Source: Hypericum androsaemum (lineage: Eukaryota > Streptophyta > Magnoliopsida > Malpighiales > Hypericaceae). From it: a DNA stretch of 64,000 nt. Under the pieces are notes generated by a model that did no database searches, had not been told where the DNA came from, and saw only the letters and a list, made by a program, of their open reading frames with translations. Both the position numbers and the translations under genes were made by a program. Location of the stretch: assembly GCA_963995505.1 (NCBI GenBank), contig OZ023185.1:18053691-18117690 (forward strand), read 5' to 3'. Positions 11,563 to 23,368 of the stretch are shown piece after piece. The number at the start of each line of letters is the position of its first letter. The first letter of the stretch is position 1.

Positions 11563-11686
11563 ATGTATCAAGACTGACGAAAGGAGATAGTGCAGGAAGA
11601 AATTATCGGACACAAGCTAAAGATTTAAAAGATTGGAGTACTGAGATTTGTGAAGGCTGAGAAGAAATTGGAAGTTGAGATGGTCT

Positions 11687-11694
11687 TATTTATA
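11687..11694 (-). promoter_or_regulatory. TATA box of the acidic-protein gene
   Basis: TATAAATA on the minus strand within ACGTTATAAATAAGACC, about 125 bp upstream of the ATG at 11562. Confidence 0.65.
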
Positions 11695-14582
11695 ACGTGG
11701 AGAAAGGAACATCCTGCTCCCTGTTTCGCGTACAACCAAGAACTTGTCAATTACAAAAGAAAGATGCCTGCGATGTTCTTTTTTTAATGGACTTTTATGT
11801 TTTACATATAATTAAGCTCTCCTCTAAGACATAATCCAAAATGTGTAATCCAAATTTCAGTCGAGATATGTCCGATGGAACTCCCTCTAACGAATTCTAA
11901 TGTACATGAATTCTCAATACTAGACTTCAAAAATTATAACAACATTTTACCAACTCCCATTGGTTATGCACTTTTGGTGGAGAATATTGATACAAGGAAT
12001 GACAAGTAGTGATTAAGGTCAAATTTGGAGTTAGAATTGATATTTTTATCTTCGGTCAGTGATTATATTGGATTTGTCGTCATTCTTAAAACTTCAGTCT
12101 TCTATCATGTCCAGGAGTACGTAATTTGGTTTAATTCTATTGCGGATCTTTGTAGCCAGGACTTGTTTTTGTTCCTAAATTCACTAAGGTGATTGTACAT
12201 CCATGTGATAACCTAGACGAGTGTAAATATGGTACATTTGTACATTTTGGTGGCAATATACAACATTTAGTTCTAAAAAAAACTGAATTTCCTTCTCAAA
12301 AAAATTAGGTGATATATTAAGAGGGAATAAAGTTGGTGATCGTATGCAATTATTCGTGAAGCGAAATCCTACATCAATAGTTACTTTAATCCCCAGATGA
12401 ACCAGATTCTTGTTCCATTAATCTAGCGTCCAGGAAGGTCTCAACTTGCAAAAGTAACAGGAATTTTTTGTGGGTCAATAACAAAAGAAAATGTGCAAAG
12501 TAGATATTATGTGCGGTGGCCATATACTTTACACGATGATGGGATATCACTTATTGTCATTAGGGTTCTTGCGGTAGTCGATTCGTTTTTGCGTTGGTAG
12601 ATGATTATTCTCCAAGCCGAATCTATAGCTGCTTTTATGCTAGAGTTAGCTGTATCATGAAAAATTATATGGTCAAATTGTATAGTGGAATTTCTAAGAC
12701 CTCGCTAATTGCGAGTGTAATAGACTTATTTATAAGTGTTAAAAATGTATCAGGTTATTATATTTAAATTTTAAATTAATTATAAAAATTTATATTTATA
12801 TTATGCATGACTTGCTCTCACAATCTGTGAGATCTAACGATTGATAGCCTATTGCTCGAAGATGGGGCCTTGGGGATTTCTTTTCTTATAAAAATGGCTC
12901 GTGGAGGAAAAAAAATCAAGTGAGAATATGGTTTTAAAAAGATCCGGAGGTTAATCTGTGATTCCTTCCGTCTTCTGGGTCAATTGACAGATATTTTTAA
13001 TACATATATTAAAATCATGTTGAGAATTAGTGATTTCGACCGGTCCTCTAAATTTGTTCTCCAATTCGCAGACCGGTTGGATCTCATTTTCTAAAACTAT
13101 GTTGAGTCGTTGGTAGCCACAAGCTACTTTGCTACTCCGTGATTCTTCGAGTAAAACAATGGCTTAGCGAATTTGTGACGCCACGCTGAACTTGAATTGA
13201 TCATTACAAGGCATCATTTTGTTGAACACACACAGGGTTTTATTGTGAACAAATAAAAAGAAGAAGAAAAACCATAAGTCAAAGGAAAACGGGCCCGTGA
13301 TCCATTGCCACCGAACCCTGAAACTAGGCCCATAGTTGTATGGGCCAAGATACCGCACATCTATTTTTTCTGGGTTGATGTTGCTAGCTATAATTATAAT
13401 TGAATATGAGATATATAAAGTCCAAGGTAGTGTTTGGGTCAACCATCTCTATACCTATAATTTGAGTCTAAATCCTGTAAACCCGAATCATACCTTACTG
13501 TTATTCCTGAGACTTGCGTTAACACTAATGTTTTCAAAAATTTACCGCGAAGAGATTAGGAAATTTTCAATTTTTTGGTTCATCCAGTTCATCCGATCGG
13601 GCGTAGACTTTTTCTTTTATACTAATAAATAATAATTACTTAATAAGGTAAAATAAATTTAATTTAATTTAACATAAAAATGATAAAATATCAATTATTC
13701 ATTAACTTTGGTATAAAATTTATTCATACAAAATCTTCAAACAGAAATTTAACAAGTCCAGAAGTACATGGAGACGATGATATGACTTTTTTTGTTTGAC
13801 ATATTAGTCAAATTTTCTTGACTTAGGTTATATATTATCAAAAATTGTTTAAAATATATGTTTATTGTGATCCGAAGATGATGTACACGCTTCAAATATG
13901 CAAGTGGAAGTGTTGTTTCTAAATAAAATTAGATAAAATAAAATAATAAATATTAAATTTATTATTCTAGGCGAACCGGGTCACGCAGAGGTGTCATACC
14001 GAGAAGCCCGATCACACCACTCTTTAATTTTTAGTAAAAAAATCGACCAGAAATTAGTCCAAGCTAGTGGTCCGCCGATTGTGCTACCAGTCGGACCGCA
14101 ATTTTAAAAACATTGATTATCTATTGCGGGGAAGCGATGAGAGGAGATGAATTATGTTTCGAATGAACAAAATACTATATACTTTCATTTCCATTCAACC
14201 AATCAGCATATTTATACTTGGAGAGACGCCAAGTCAAACATTCCAATTCCAATGAAACTTACATTTCTAAACCAACCTCATTCAATGAAAGCACTTAAAC
14301 TTCTAAACCAAGTCTTTCCGATTCTTTAGATACATTCACGTACAAGTTTATTTTCCTAACATCTAAACCCACCACCTTAACAAAAAGTTAACCAATAAGC
14401 CAAAACCGAAGGTCCATTACTTGACACATTTACAATCTTCCGATAAAAGAAACGGCAAAATACAAAGAACAAGAGAATTAATGATGTAGGAAAAAATTAC
14501 AAGCCTCCCGTGAACCAGAATCCTGCCAAATTCCAATTCACGGTTCCCCTAAACTTGTGGCTCTCAACTCAACCCATCTCTC
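11695..14582. other. intergenic, no gene seen
   Basis: Nearly 2.9 kb of AT-rich sequence. Open frames such as 13164-13442 and 13336-13632 overlap on opposite strands and lack any family pattern. No RNA gene or transposon termini were identified. Confidence 0.5.
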
Positions 14583-14592
14583 TATATATAAA
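14583..14592 (+). promoter_or_regulatory. TATA box of the DIR1-like locus
   Basis: TATATATAAA on the plus strand, about 150 bp before the ATG at 14734 and upstream of the GA-repeat leader. Confidence 0.6.
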
Positions 14593-14647
14593 CCCTAAGC
14601 CACTGGCCACCTTGGCATATTCCAGAAATCCATAATCTTGTAAGAGC

Positions 14648-14651
<4 letters not shown>

Positions 14652-14734
<83 letters not shown>
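14652..14734 (+). repeat. (GA)n microsatellite in the 5' leader
   Basis: Uninterrupted AG/GA dinucleotide run of about 80 bp that ends directly at the upstream ATG (14734). Such CT/GA leaders are common in plant genes and highly length-variable. Confidence 0.95.
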
Positions 14735-14738
<4 letters not shown>

Positions 14739-15041
14739 TTATATACTAAGAAGGTGGTGATCTTTGGGTTCCTGCTGGTTGCTATAAGCATTGAAGCTTC
14801 AACTGCACTGAACATATTGTGTGGGATGGATGCAGCCGGCCTGGTGGCCTGCAAGTCATCGGTCACCAAACCCGACCCAGTCGAACCGTCTTCGGACTGC
14901 TGCGAGGCTCTTAAAGAGGCTGACGTCAACTGGCTGTGTGGTTACAAGACATCCCCTGTGTTGCCCGAGTACGGCATTGACCCTGATCTTGCAATGGGTT
15001 TGATCCCCAAGTGCAGCCTCACCGCTCCTGCCAATTGCTAA
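14734..15041 (+). pseudogene. DIR1-like lipid-transfer protein, frameshifted at the start
   Basis: The main frame encodes VVIFGFLLVAISIEAS (signal peptide), then a mature part with ILCGMDAAGLVAC, DCCEALKEAD, WLCGYKTSP and PKCSLTAPANC. This is the eight-cysteine lipid-transfer fold of the DIR1/LTP type, which carries lipids in the apoplast. Two defects are visible. The best-placed ATG (14734-14736) is out of frame with the signal peptide by 2 bases, at an extra TA in TTATATACT; without them it would run into the lysine-rich start of the signal peptide. In addition, the fifth conserved cysteine (CLC in DIR1) is tryptophan (WLC), leaving seven cysteines. The next in-frame ATG (14826) would remove the signal peptide. 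It is therefore a recent pseudogene, a sequence error at the start, or a gene using another start. Confidence 0.8.
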
Positions 15042-15420
15042 TTAAATTGCGAAACTACTTTCTGGAATTATTCTACGTAACTTGGATTAGTGCAAAAAAT
15101 TTGCCCATCAAAATTGTTGGTTTGTTCAAGGATTTGGATGAATAATTTGTGTGCTTATCGTCTTTATCTCGAATTAATATGAATAATTTTTCTCTGTAGA
15201 TTATTTTAGCTTGAATTGGAAGGTGATCGCAAAAGATATTGGTAATAGGGAAGTCCATCGCCGATTCTTTTTTAGTCCAAACTATACGTTCTCGGAATAT
15301 GAACACTGTATATGCCGAAATATTCAATCTGAGTAATACTATAAAATCGACAAAAAAAATATCAATTATTTTGATCAACATGATCGTAAGGATGTCAATT
15401 ATGGTTTACTTGCATTTAGA
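15042..15420. other. 3' flank of the DIR1-like locus
   Basis: Likely 3' untranslated region followed by AT-rich spacer. Nothing else recognised. Confidence 0.45.
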
Positions 15421-15805
15421 TTCGAAAGATCTAAGATCCGTTGACTTTGACAGGATCACCCAAATCCTACCCTGATCCTTATATTTCAAAAGCGTAAAGG
15501 TATTGATATGGATTTATAGGATCTGATCTTACCCGAATTTTTTAAAATAATATGTGTATATTAATTACTAAACATAATACAAAATTCTCAATCTCAACCT
15601 ACCAAATTATCGATTTTTTTTCAGATTTACTTGTTTGGTTTCTTTATATTGATTTGTTTTAACGAACGAATCACTTGCATTCAAATTTTTTATTGTCCCC
15701 TTACTATTTGAGAACAATCAAAAGATAGATTAAATTTTTAAAAATAAAATTATTTTTAAATAAGACAGAGTCTCGGGTCGTCCTGAACCTACCCTATTTT
15801 TTATG
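15421..15805. mobile_element. decayed relative of the hAT-like element at 59.7-60.7 kb
   Basis: Shares many blocks in the same order with 59688-60700: AAATCCTACCCTGATCC, TTACCCGAATTTTTTAAA, ATTAATTACTAAACATAA, TTGATTTGTTTTAACGAA, AACAATCAAAAGATAGATT and the GGGTCGTCCTGA-type end. It lacks the outer TAGGGATGG termini and has no visible target duplication. It also lacks the LINE piece present in the other copy, so it shows the empty site. Confidence 0.6.
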
Positions 15806-16524
15806 ACCGAGATTTTGGCCAAATTGTTATTCTTAAAACATTTAAATTTTTTAGATTTATCAGAATACTGTCCATTGTCATTTCTCGGTAATCACACCAT
15901 AAATTATTCTCGTGGGACTAGTGCGAGAATTTTTTATTTAGGAAAGTGACCCGAAGATCATTCATTAAAATAACGGTTACAAGACATAAACATCGAAGCA
16001 AATACAAAGGTCAAACAAGAGATACAAGCTACAACAAAATTATCATACTGTTGAAAGATAACAGTAACTGTAACAGTGGTCAATTTGGTCGAGCAAACAA
16101 CTGCAACAGTTGCGAACGACCGGAACTTCTAACTGCTAACTAAAAAGTCAGCTGAGATATGTTGAACCACACACAAGGTGCGGCTCAACAAGGGCCTCCT
16201 TAACGGAGTCAACCGTAATCAGACGAATCCAACCAAAGCAGAGCCAACAACATGAAACCAAGTCGTAGCGAGAACATCGCAAAATTACAGAGAAGTAAAA
16301 CACAGAATCAAAGAAACATGTTAAATGTGCGGATTGTAGCTGGTCCTCATTTTCAGTTGAAGGACTAGCCCAAATTATCTCAGTTCTAAACTGGCTTCGG
16401 AATTTTATATATACACCAAAAGAATCCAGTACTATGTGATAGATTATAACTAAGAGTTTATATCAAACCGACCAATCTCACAAAATCGCAATAAAAAAAA
16501 TCTAAAAAAAACAGAGCAATAATA
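15806..16524. other. intergenic with possible retroposon 3' end
   Basis: Around 15946-16330 the sequence (starting ATTCATTAAAATAACGG) resembles, in style and in a few words, the retroposon at 42250-43072 read from its poly-T end. It could be the 3' end of a minus-strand LINE. The similarity is weak and no target duplication was found. Confidence 0.3.
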
Positions 16525-16532
16525 CTCACGGG

Positions 16533-19500
16533 TAGACCTGACCACGGTTTGAATTTGGACGAATTCGAATAGAATTTATTCGAATTCGAATTCATCAAAA
16601 CATTAAACCGTATTCAATTCTTCACAAGACGAATCGAATACGAATTATGAATTTTCGAATTAGAATCGAATTCGAATTCGAATTAATTCTATAATTTTAA
16701 TACTTAATTAAAAAATTCTAAAAGCTCTAATTTTTTTTGATATTTTGAATATTTTTGTAATATTTTCGAAAAAGTTTAAAAAGTTATGATATTTTTTAAA
16801 AAATTTAAAAACTTTAATTTTTGCTTCAGATATTAAAAAAAATTAGGAATTAGTGTTTAACATTTTTTGGGAAAAAGAAATAAACTAAAGATTGGGCTTG
16901 CACTTAATGTACCAAATTAAGTTGCCTACGTATCCTTAGCTCCGAAGGAATCAAAGCCCACGTAGTTCTCTTACCTTTATGGAGCTAACTCACCTAGTCG
17001 GATGTGTTTGTGCTTTCACCGGTTGTGGCATCATCGAGGTCATATAGTTTGTCGGGATTTTCCCGGACCAATTCTTGTTGTCGTCTTTCCGCCTTGGTCC
17101 AATCGGCGACCAATGCTTGTGCCTCCAAAGATTGCGGTGTCATTGAGTACCGGTGTTCATCCAAAATATTACCTCCTGCACTAAATGCTTGTTCCACGGC
17201 AACCGTCGAAATCGGACAAGCAAGCAATTCTTTTGCAACAATTGACATAACCGAAAATTGTTCTACATGGTTGTTCCACCATTCTAATAAAGCAAAACTA
17301 GAAGATTTGACAAATTGAATATCAAATTGTGTGTTAAGATATAAATCAAATTCCGAATTGGTTAAACTTATTCCTCGGGGTCTTTTTGTTTTTTCATTAA
17401 CAATCTTTCCGTAAAACTTAATTTTTCACCTTGTGAGGGAGAGGGAGTTGGTTCATTAGATGTAGAAGAATTATTCCTAATACTATATTCACTCATTAAA
17501 TTCAAAATATCTTTTTTTACATTGTTTGTAATTTTTACAACATGATCTTCTAGATTAGGAACTTGCAAAAAAATTTCCAAATTTGTGTAATACGCATATA
17601 ATAAATTTTGTAAACCATCAATTTTAATGTTAGGCATAAAAACGGTTGCAATTAAATTAAGTTGGGGAATCTCTTTGAAATATTTTAACCATTTGTTAGC
17701 CATTTCCGAAACGCATGATGACAATGCAAAATCTTGATAAGCGCTACATATTGCCTCCGATATATTACAACATTCCAAAAATAGTAAATGAGATGTAGGA
17801 TAATAAACACCCGATAAAAGATGTATAGCATAATTAAAATATTCTAAAAGCTCATTTAGTTTTTCTACAAGGTCCCAATGGTAAGGTTGTAACATAATAT
17901 TATTAGTTTGATCATTAGATGCAAAAAAAAATTACATAGAAGTTCTTTGTATAGAAGAGCTTCTTTTAACAATTCATAAGTCGAATTCCAACGATGTTGA
18001 ACATCTTGTGGAAAATATTTTGGTTTCATGTTGTTTAATTTGCAAAATTTTTTCCAATCTTTTAGCAATTTTGGGCGAGCCCATAATAAATTAAGTGCTT
18101 GTTTAATTGGTCCTAATGTAGAGTCTAAAGCTTTAATTCCATCTTGGGTACAAAGATTAAATATATGACATGCACATCTAATATGAAAAAAATTTCCTCC
18201 GAATCGTGTACAAAAAATTTCTAAATCTTTAACCATAACATTATTAGAACTTGCATTATCTAGAGAAATTGAAAATATTTTTTGAACTAGATTATATTCT
18301 TGTAAAATAGTATGCAATATTTTATAACAATTATTCTCACTATGACTATCATCAAAAATTCTATATGCAATTATTATTTTTTGTATATTCCATTCATTAT
18401 CAATCCAATGACATGTAACACCAAAATATGAATGTGTTTGCCAATGATCACTCCATATATCACAACATATAGAAACTCGACCATCAAAATCAAAGAAAAA
18501 AGTTTGTAATTTTTCTTTATTTTTCTTGTATAAATCTTTTACATATCGTGTTAATGTACTTCGTGAAACTTTTTTTGCACTAGGATTTAAAGCATTTTGA
18601 CAATAAGTTGTAAAATTAAGTTTTTCACCAAAACTAAAAGATAAATGTTCGGTAGCAACTAATTTAGCTAATTCCTCTCTATTATTTTGATCGGTGTAAT
18701 GAAATAAAATATTAGGTGTAGTAGATAATTGAGTTTGTGATTTTTCAAAACCAACTTCGTGTGGATGTTTAGTATTCAAATGAATAGTATAAGTACCATA
18801 TCCATTCCCGGTTTTGAATTCATATTGTTTACCACAATAATTACATGTAATGTAATTTTGAAGATACATTTTTCTCCGGTAGAAATTTTTGTGAAATGCT
18901 TAGTAAAAAGTAATGAAGGTGATCTTTTTACCTTTTGTGGATTGTTGAATATTGAATCAACACTTTCCCGTTGAGCTTCATCATGGACGTTCATCATTTC
19001 TTCCGGAATAGGATAAGTAGAAATCGGTGAAAAATCCGATTCAATAGAATCGTGATGTTCCACACGTTTTTCCTTACCCTTATTTGCTCTACTTGATGAC
19101 ATAATTATATAGTAATATGAGTAATTATATGAGAAATATGACTAATATATCTAATTAGTAAATTTGAGGGAGAATTTATATAGCTCAAATTTTCAATAAG
19201 AGAAGTAGTGAATTGAGATTGGAATGTGTAAAATTTGAAGAATAAGATGTGGTATTTATAGAGTTGGGAAGAAATTCTGAATTTATAAAAAAAAATTTAA
19301 AAAGTACCAACAGTAAAAAAAATGGTAACCTGGGGATTAAAACGGTAACAAAAAAAATGGTAAGAAAAAAAGGTATTTTGCCCCTGACGCTGACGCAAGC
19401 GCTGACATCAGCGAAATTCAAATTACCCCCTTTTGAATCCCCCCTTTTTGAATTTTTATGAATTCGAATCAAATTCGAATCTAATTCGATACGAATCGAA

Positions 19501-19691
19501 TTCTCAAAACGAATTCGAATTGAATTTGCCGGTTTGACGAATTACAAAAAACTTGAACCGTATTCAATTCTTATCATGACGAATTCGAATCAAATTTTTT
19601 TACGAATTGAATTATTGTCGAATCGAATCGAATTTTTTACGAATCGAATCGAATCGAATCACGAATCGGATTCAATTCATGGCGAGGTCTA
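16533..19691 (-). mobile_element. hAT transposon with perfect 8-bp TSD
   Basis: A 3159-bp element flanked on both sides by CTCACGGG (16525-16532 and 19692-19699), the 8-bp target duplication expected of hAT elements. The termini are imperfect inverted repeats starting TAGACCT (TAGACCTGACCACGG against TAGACCTCGCCATGA). Inside both ends are dense GAATTCGAAT-type subterminal repeats (16560-16690 and 19455-19680), which in hAT elements are usually transposase-binding regions. The interior holds one decayed transposase gene on the minus strand. Confidence 0.93.
16994..19102 (-). pseudogene. hAT (Ac/RICESLEEPER-type) transposase, frameshifted
   Basis: Reads from MSSSRANKGKEKR at 19102. A BED-type zinc finger (ITCNYCGKQYEF to IHLNTKHP) follows, reached only through a frameshift near 18850. 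The body contains the plant hAT signatures ISLDNASSNN, HIRCACHIFNLC and DVQHRWNSTYELL. A second frameshift falls in a T-run near 17925 and a third near 17390, after KKQKDPEE. The C-terminal dimerisation domain is clear: ELLACPISTVAVEQAFSAGG to AQALVADW, ending at 16994. At least three frameshifts make it inactive, although the element termini are intact, so it could still be mobilised in trans. Confidence 0.93.
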
Positions 19692-19699
19692 CTCACGGG

Positions 19700-20775
19700 T
19701 TCGCTTTTTTCTTTGAAATGGTTCTTGCTTTCACTTCAGTTCGGGTTACGATTTTTGAACTACTCCTTTGGATTAATCTAGGCCAACTCTACAAAAAGTT
19801 ATATACGTAGGCACAAGAATTTGAATTAAAGCTATCAAACGAACGGTATTTTTTGTCTCTACTCTAGGTTCAAATACGAAATCTCTATATTTAGTCTTCC
19901 CTTAAAAAAAATAAGTCTTAAGAAATCTTGAAAAGCCAGGAACTCTTCTAGGAAATCCTTTCGAACCTTTTCTTCAGCTTTATCATATGACCATTTTCGT
20001 CTTTTCACGGTACCAATGAAATTAATCCGTATTTCATTGATTCAGATCTGTCCAATACTGGGATGCTCAAAGCCTCGTGTCATTGATGTGCGACGCGTGT
20101 CGATTGGCCACTTAATGTCCTATCCACATCACTCAACAGGCAACGAAAGCGTATTAAAAAAATATAAGGCATTTACCACCTAATAAAGAATTCCTAGTTA
20201 TTACCCAAAAATAAATATAAAGAAAAACACTCGACCCAAAAAAAAAGGGAACTAATAACAAGTCATTCCTGGTCGTCGAAGCCTCGGCGACAGAGAATGA
20301 CGACCATATGGAAACAATCAACAATTTAAAAATAGGAAAAGCGGGATTATGTCGTTAACCGAGAACCAACAGGAAACACCCTCTGTAAAACGACGCAAGG
20401 CTCGTCAAGTCAAAAAGACACTACTACCCTCTAGGACAATATTTCGTAATTAGAATCCTAATATAACAGTAAGAATTAACACCAAGAATTTTAATAAAGC
20501 ATGCAATGCAACGCAAGAAATTAAATTAGTTAAGAGCACGAATAAACTTGGAGAGAGTTAATAACTGCGTCACAGCTCTGTTAAAAAAGAGGGATCAAAA
20601 GGTTCGAGGCCTTCCAAGTTCCAATCCACCTAAAATCCTAACCGTTACTTTCCCTTTCTTCTTCAATTAAATCGGTCTTTTTCCTAAAACGGGCCCCACC
20701 ATAGGCAAAAGCTAAAAGAAAAACAGAGCAGATACGGTACTACTAAAGCAGTTAAAAAGATGCATCCGACGGCCA
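19700..20775. other. intergenic; 3' flank of the VOC gene
   Basis: AT-rich. The block 20260-20545 is repeated in diverged form at 26740-26990, with shared words such as CATATGGAAACAAT, ACCAACAGGAAACACCC and GCAAGGCTCG. It therefore belongs to the duplicated neighbourhood of the VOC gene. No gene seen. Confidence 0.5.
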
Positions 20776-21702
20776 TCAGGCTTCCACGTCAGCAGCGGCA
20801 GGCTCCTCGGTTGGGGAGGAGGAAAAGATCCAGAGGTATCCGTACGGGTCCTTCACGCGACCAACAAGGCACGCGCCATCGGCTTCGGAGATCTCCCCGT
20901 CGGCAACCGCACCTGCCTCGACGGCCTTCTTGACGGCAGTTGCAACGTCATCGGTCTCCAGATGGAGCGCCACCCCGGTTCCAGCGAATTTCCTGATCAA
21001 CGACAGTCAAACTAATTAATGGCCAGGCTACAAAGGAGAACACGCATCTCGCGTGCTGCAACTAGATAATAAATTTCAAAAAAACACTTCACACGAGGAT
21101 TCTATGATACATTAACCTAAATCAGAGAGCTACAGAGGCATTAAAGCAAAATAATTATAAGCATGCAAAAATATTTTGAAAATGCCTAAAATACCCTTTG
21201 GAGCCTATTAAGCTACGACTACCACACTGAGATCTTAGAAGCTCGAGCAAGATATAATACAAAAGAAGTTTATCCGCTACAAGACTACCAAATCTCACGC
21301 GCTCCGTACATGGACTGGACATATATACTTGCATCTCCTAATGAGAGCCAGCGCGTGTAAGCGCGTGGGACAACACGCGTGCTCAAGACAGTTGAAAAGT
21401 GTAAATGACGGTGAGAAGATTTACCAGACGGCGTCAAGATCAGCAGCATCGGCGACGACAATGGTGGAGCCGGCGAGGAGGAGCTGTGCAGAGATGTAAG
21501 GGAATTCCTGGTCTGCCTTGCGCTTCGTCTGGGTAGTACGCGCGGTCTCCTCGGCGCCAAACGCGGCCTTGTAGAACTTCACAGCGTCGCTCGCGTTGGG
21601 AGCCTTGACCAGCAGCTGCGGCTTCAGAGCGGAGAACACAGCCGTCGCCGCCTCGACGACCTCCCCGCCGCCTGCTCCGTTCTGGACCTCCAGTTGGGCC
21701 AT
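20776..21702 (-). CDS. VOC/glyoxalase-like protein (At5g48480 type)
   Basis: Two exons, 21425-21702 and 20776-20992, joined GTC TG|G AAA across a GT-AG intron to give 164 residues. The N-terminal half has SALKPQLLVKAPNASDAVKFY and KAAFGAEE, and the second half has FAGTGVALHLETDD, AVKKAVEAGAV and VKDPYGYLWIF. This is the repeated beta-alpha-beta-beta-beta layout of vicinal-oxygen-chelate proteins, closest in pattern to the Arabidopsis At5g48480 group, whose reaction is not established. Typical glyoxalase I metal ligands are not obvious. There is no transit peptide signal. Coding bases are GC-rich compared with the surroundings. A TATAAATA box lies about 130 bp upstream. Broken relatives of exon 1 and promoter occur at 26.1 kb and 41.4-42.0 kb. 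Confidence 0.88.
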
Positions 21703-21829
21703 CGTCGAGAGAGAGAGAGATTGACAAAAATGTTACAGCGACTCGAAACCCTAGAGGGAGAAGGAAAAGGACAAATAGCAAAAGTGAGTGAAAGGGAGTG
21801 GGGTTAAGGGGTAGGACTGGGTGGGGTCT

Positions 21830-21837
21830 TATTTATA
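21830..21837 (-). promoter_or_regulatory. TATA box of the VOC gene
   Basis: TATAAATA on the minus strand, in the context CTTTTATAAATAAGACCCC, about 130 bp upstream of the ATG at 21702. The same box survives in both truncated copies (26248-26255 and 41891-41898). Confidence 0.75.
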
Positions 21838-22261
21838 AAAGTAGGGAAGCGGAACCGTTTCTGCGTGACCAGGGACGGAAATGTTGGGGTTGTGATTAGT
21901 TCGTCATTGCCATCCGTTTTCCTGTTATTTACGAGTAGTGCCCCTGATTAAAGTCGCTATTCCCAACGGCTTTTATTATTGCACCGTTTTAGGGCGAAAT
22001 GACTGATATATGCCGTACTTGACGTGTCTCATACTCAAGGTGGTGTGACAGGCTACAATTACCCTTGTACCCCCGCACTTTTCTCGTGATTATAAAAAGA
22101 GCTTGGGAGATTGTTGGAAAAATAATAAGAATTTCTCAGTTGAAGGATATTTTTTGTGTTTTTTTAATAATAAGGATATATATATATTTTTTTTTTTGCC
22201 CTAAAAAAGATATATATCTTTTAGGAAACTTGCACGAGATTCCTGTTGTTTGTGGTTGGAA
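21838..22261. other. upstream flank of the VOC gene
   Basis: Promoter-distal sequence. Its outer part (about 22030-22265; words CCCGCACTTTT, CGTGAT, GAGATTCCTGTTG) has a diverged copy at 52640-52800, again in the company of a VOC promoter relic. No gene seen. Confidence 0.45.
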
Positions 22262-22270
22262 AAATTGTAA

Positions 22271-23138
22271 GAGATAATTACTTAGAGGACTTTAGGGTAT
22301 AGTCAAATAGACTTTGAGGACCCTGTAGTTTCTCTATCAATTGTTGACCCATGTAGTTTGACTACTATTATACATTTCGGTCCCTGTAGCTGGAATCGGC
22401 AATTTTTCTGGCGAACTTCTCACCCGAAATGTCTAAAATGTGCCTTACACAAAAAGACAAAATATTATCTCTCCTCTCTTCTCTTCGTCGAGGCCCGCCA
22501 GGAGCTCTCTGACGGTAGTTTCAGGGACCGGTTCAGGCCCCTTTCGGAGAAGATGAAGCCCGTCGAGACCCCGGAGGCATTGCTCCTCACTGACCGTCCG
22601 GGGACATAAATGGAGGCCGTGGAGGAGCGACAAAATTATTTTTTGTTTGGACAGTTTGACAAATCACCATTGAAAGAGGAACAAACTTCTCTAACCAATC
22701 TCCACCCCCCAATTCTAAATTAGGTTTCAATTGGGTCCGATTTTAATTGGAACAGATTTGGAACCTAGATTGCCTTCTTCAATAGTGGTAGTTCTGGAGA
22801 TCGACACCTCCTCGTCCTTGCTTTCTGGGTTTCATTGCTAGATCAAAGAAGGGAGATTGAGGGAAGGGTCGTCATCGTGGAGTATTTTGTCGAGCCGGGT
22901 CCGATCACCTTAGGCAATTTTTAGTTGTTGGATTTTTTTAGCTTTTCCGATCCCTATAGGCCTAGGGCAGTTTAGACATTTCAGGTAGGGAGTTCACCGG
23001 AAAAATTGCAGATTCTGGCTACAGGGACCGGAATGTATAATAGTAGCCAAACTACAGTGGCTCAGCAATTAGTAAGAAAACTATAGAATCCTCAGAGTCT
23101 ATGTAACTATATCCTAGAGACCTCTCAGTAATTATCTC
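22271..23138. mobile_element. Mutator-like element with 9-bp TSD
   Basis: An 868-bp element between perfect 9-bp repeats AAATTGTAA (22262-22270 and 23139-23147). The ends are long inverted repeats starting GAGATAATTACT(T/G)AGAGG and running inward through CCCTGTAGTTT and CGGTCCCTGTAG motifs. The middle (about 22490-22630) is GC-rich and unlike the AT-rich surroundings, which suggests a captured genomic fragment; an open stretch reads EARQELSDGSFRDRF but matches nothing I recognise. No transposase, so non-autonomous. Confidence 0.87.
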
Positions 23139-23368
23139 AAATTGTAATATTAACGACAGACAGAGTAAAGCAATCCTAATTAATATTATTCTCTTTTACG
23201 ATCTCTACTATTTATTTTTTTGACAAGGATCTGTACTATTTATTAACCCTGTTAATTTAACTCCTGTTAGTAAATTTCAAAACTTTTTGCTCTGGTTGAC
23301 TTTTAGCATGGTACTAATAAATTCAGCATTTGACAGGTGGCAGAATTTCAATTCAACATGAAAAAATG

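Noticed and set aside
13164..13632. Overlapping frames on both strands
   Set aside because: Short, mutually overlapping, low-complexity residues; no support.
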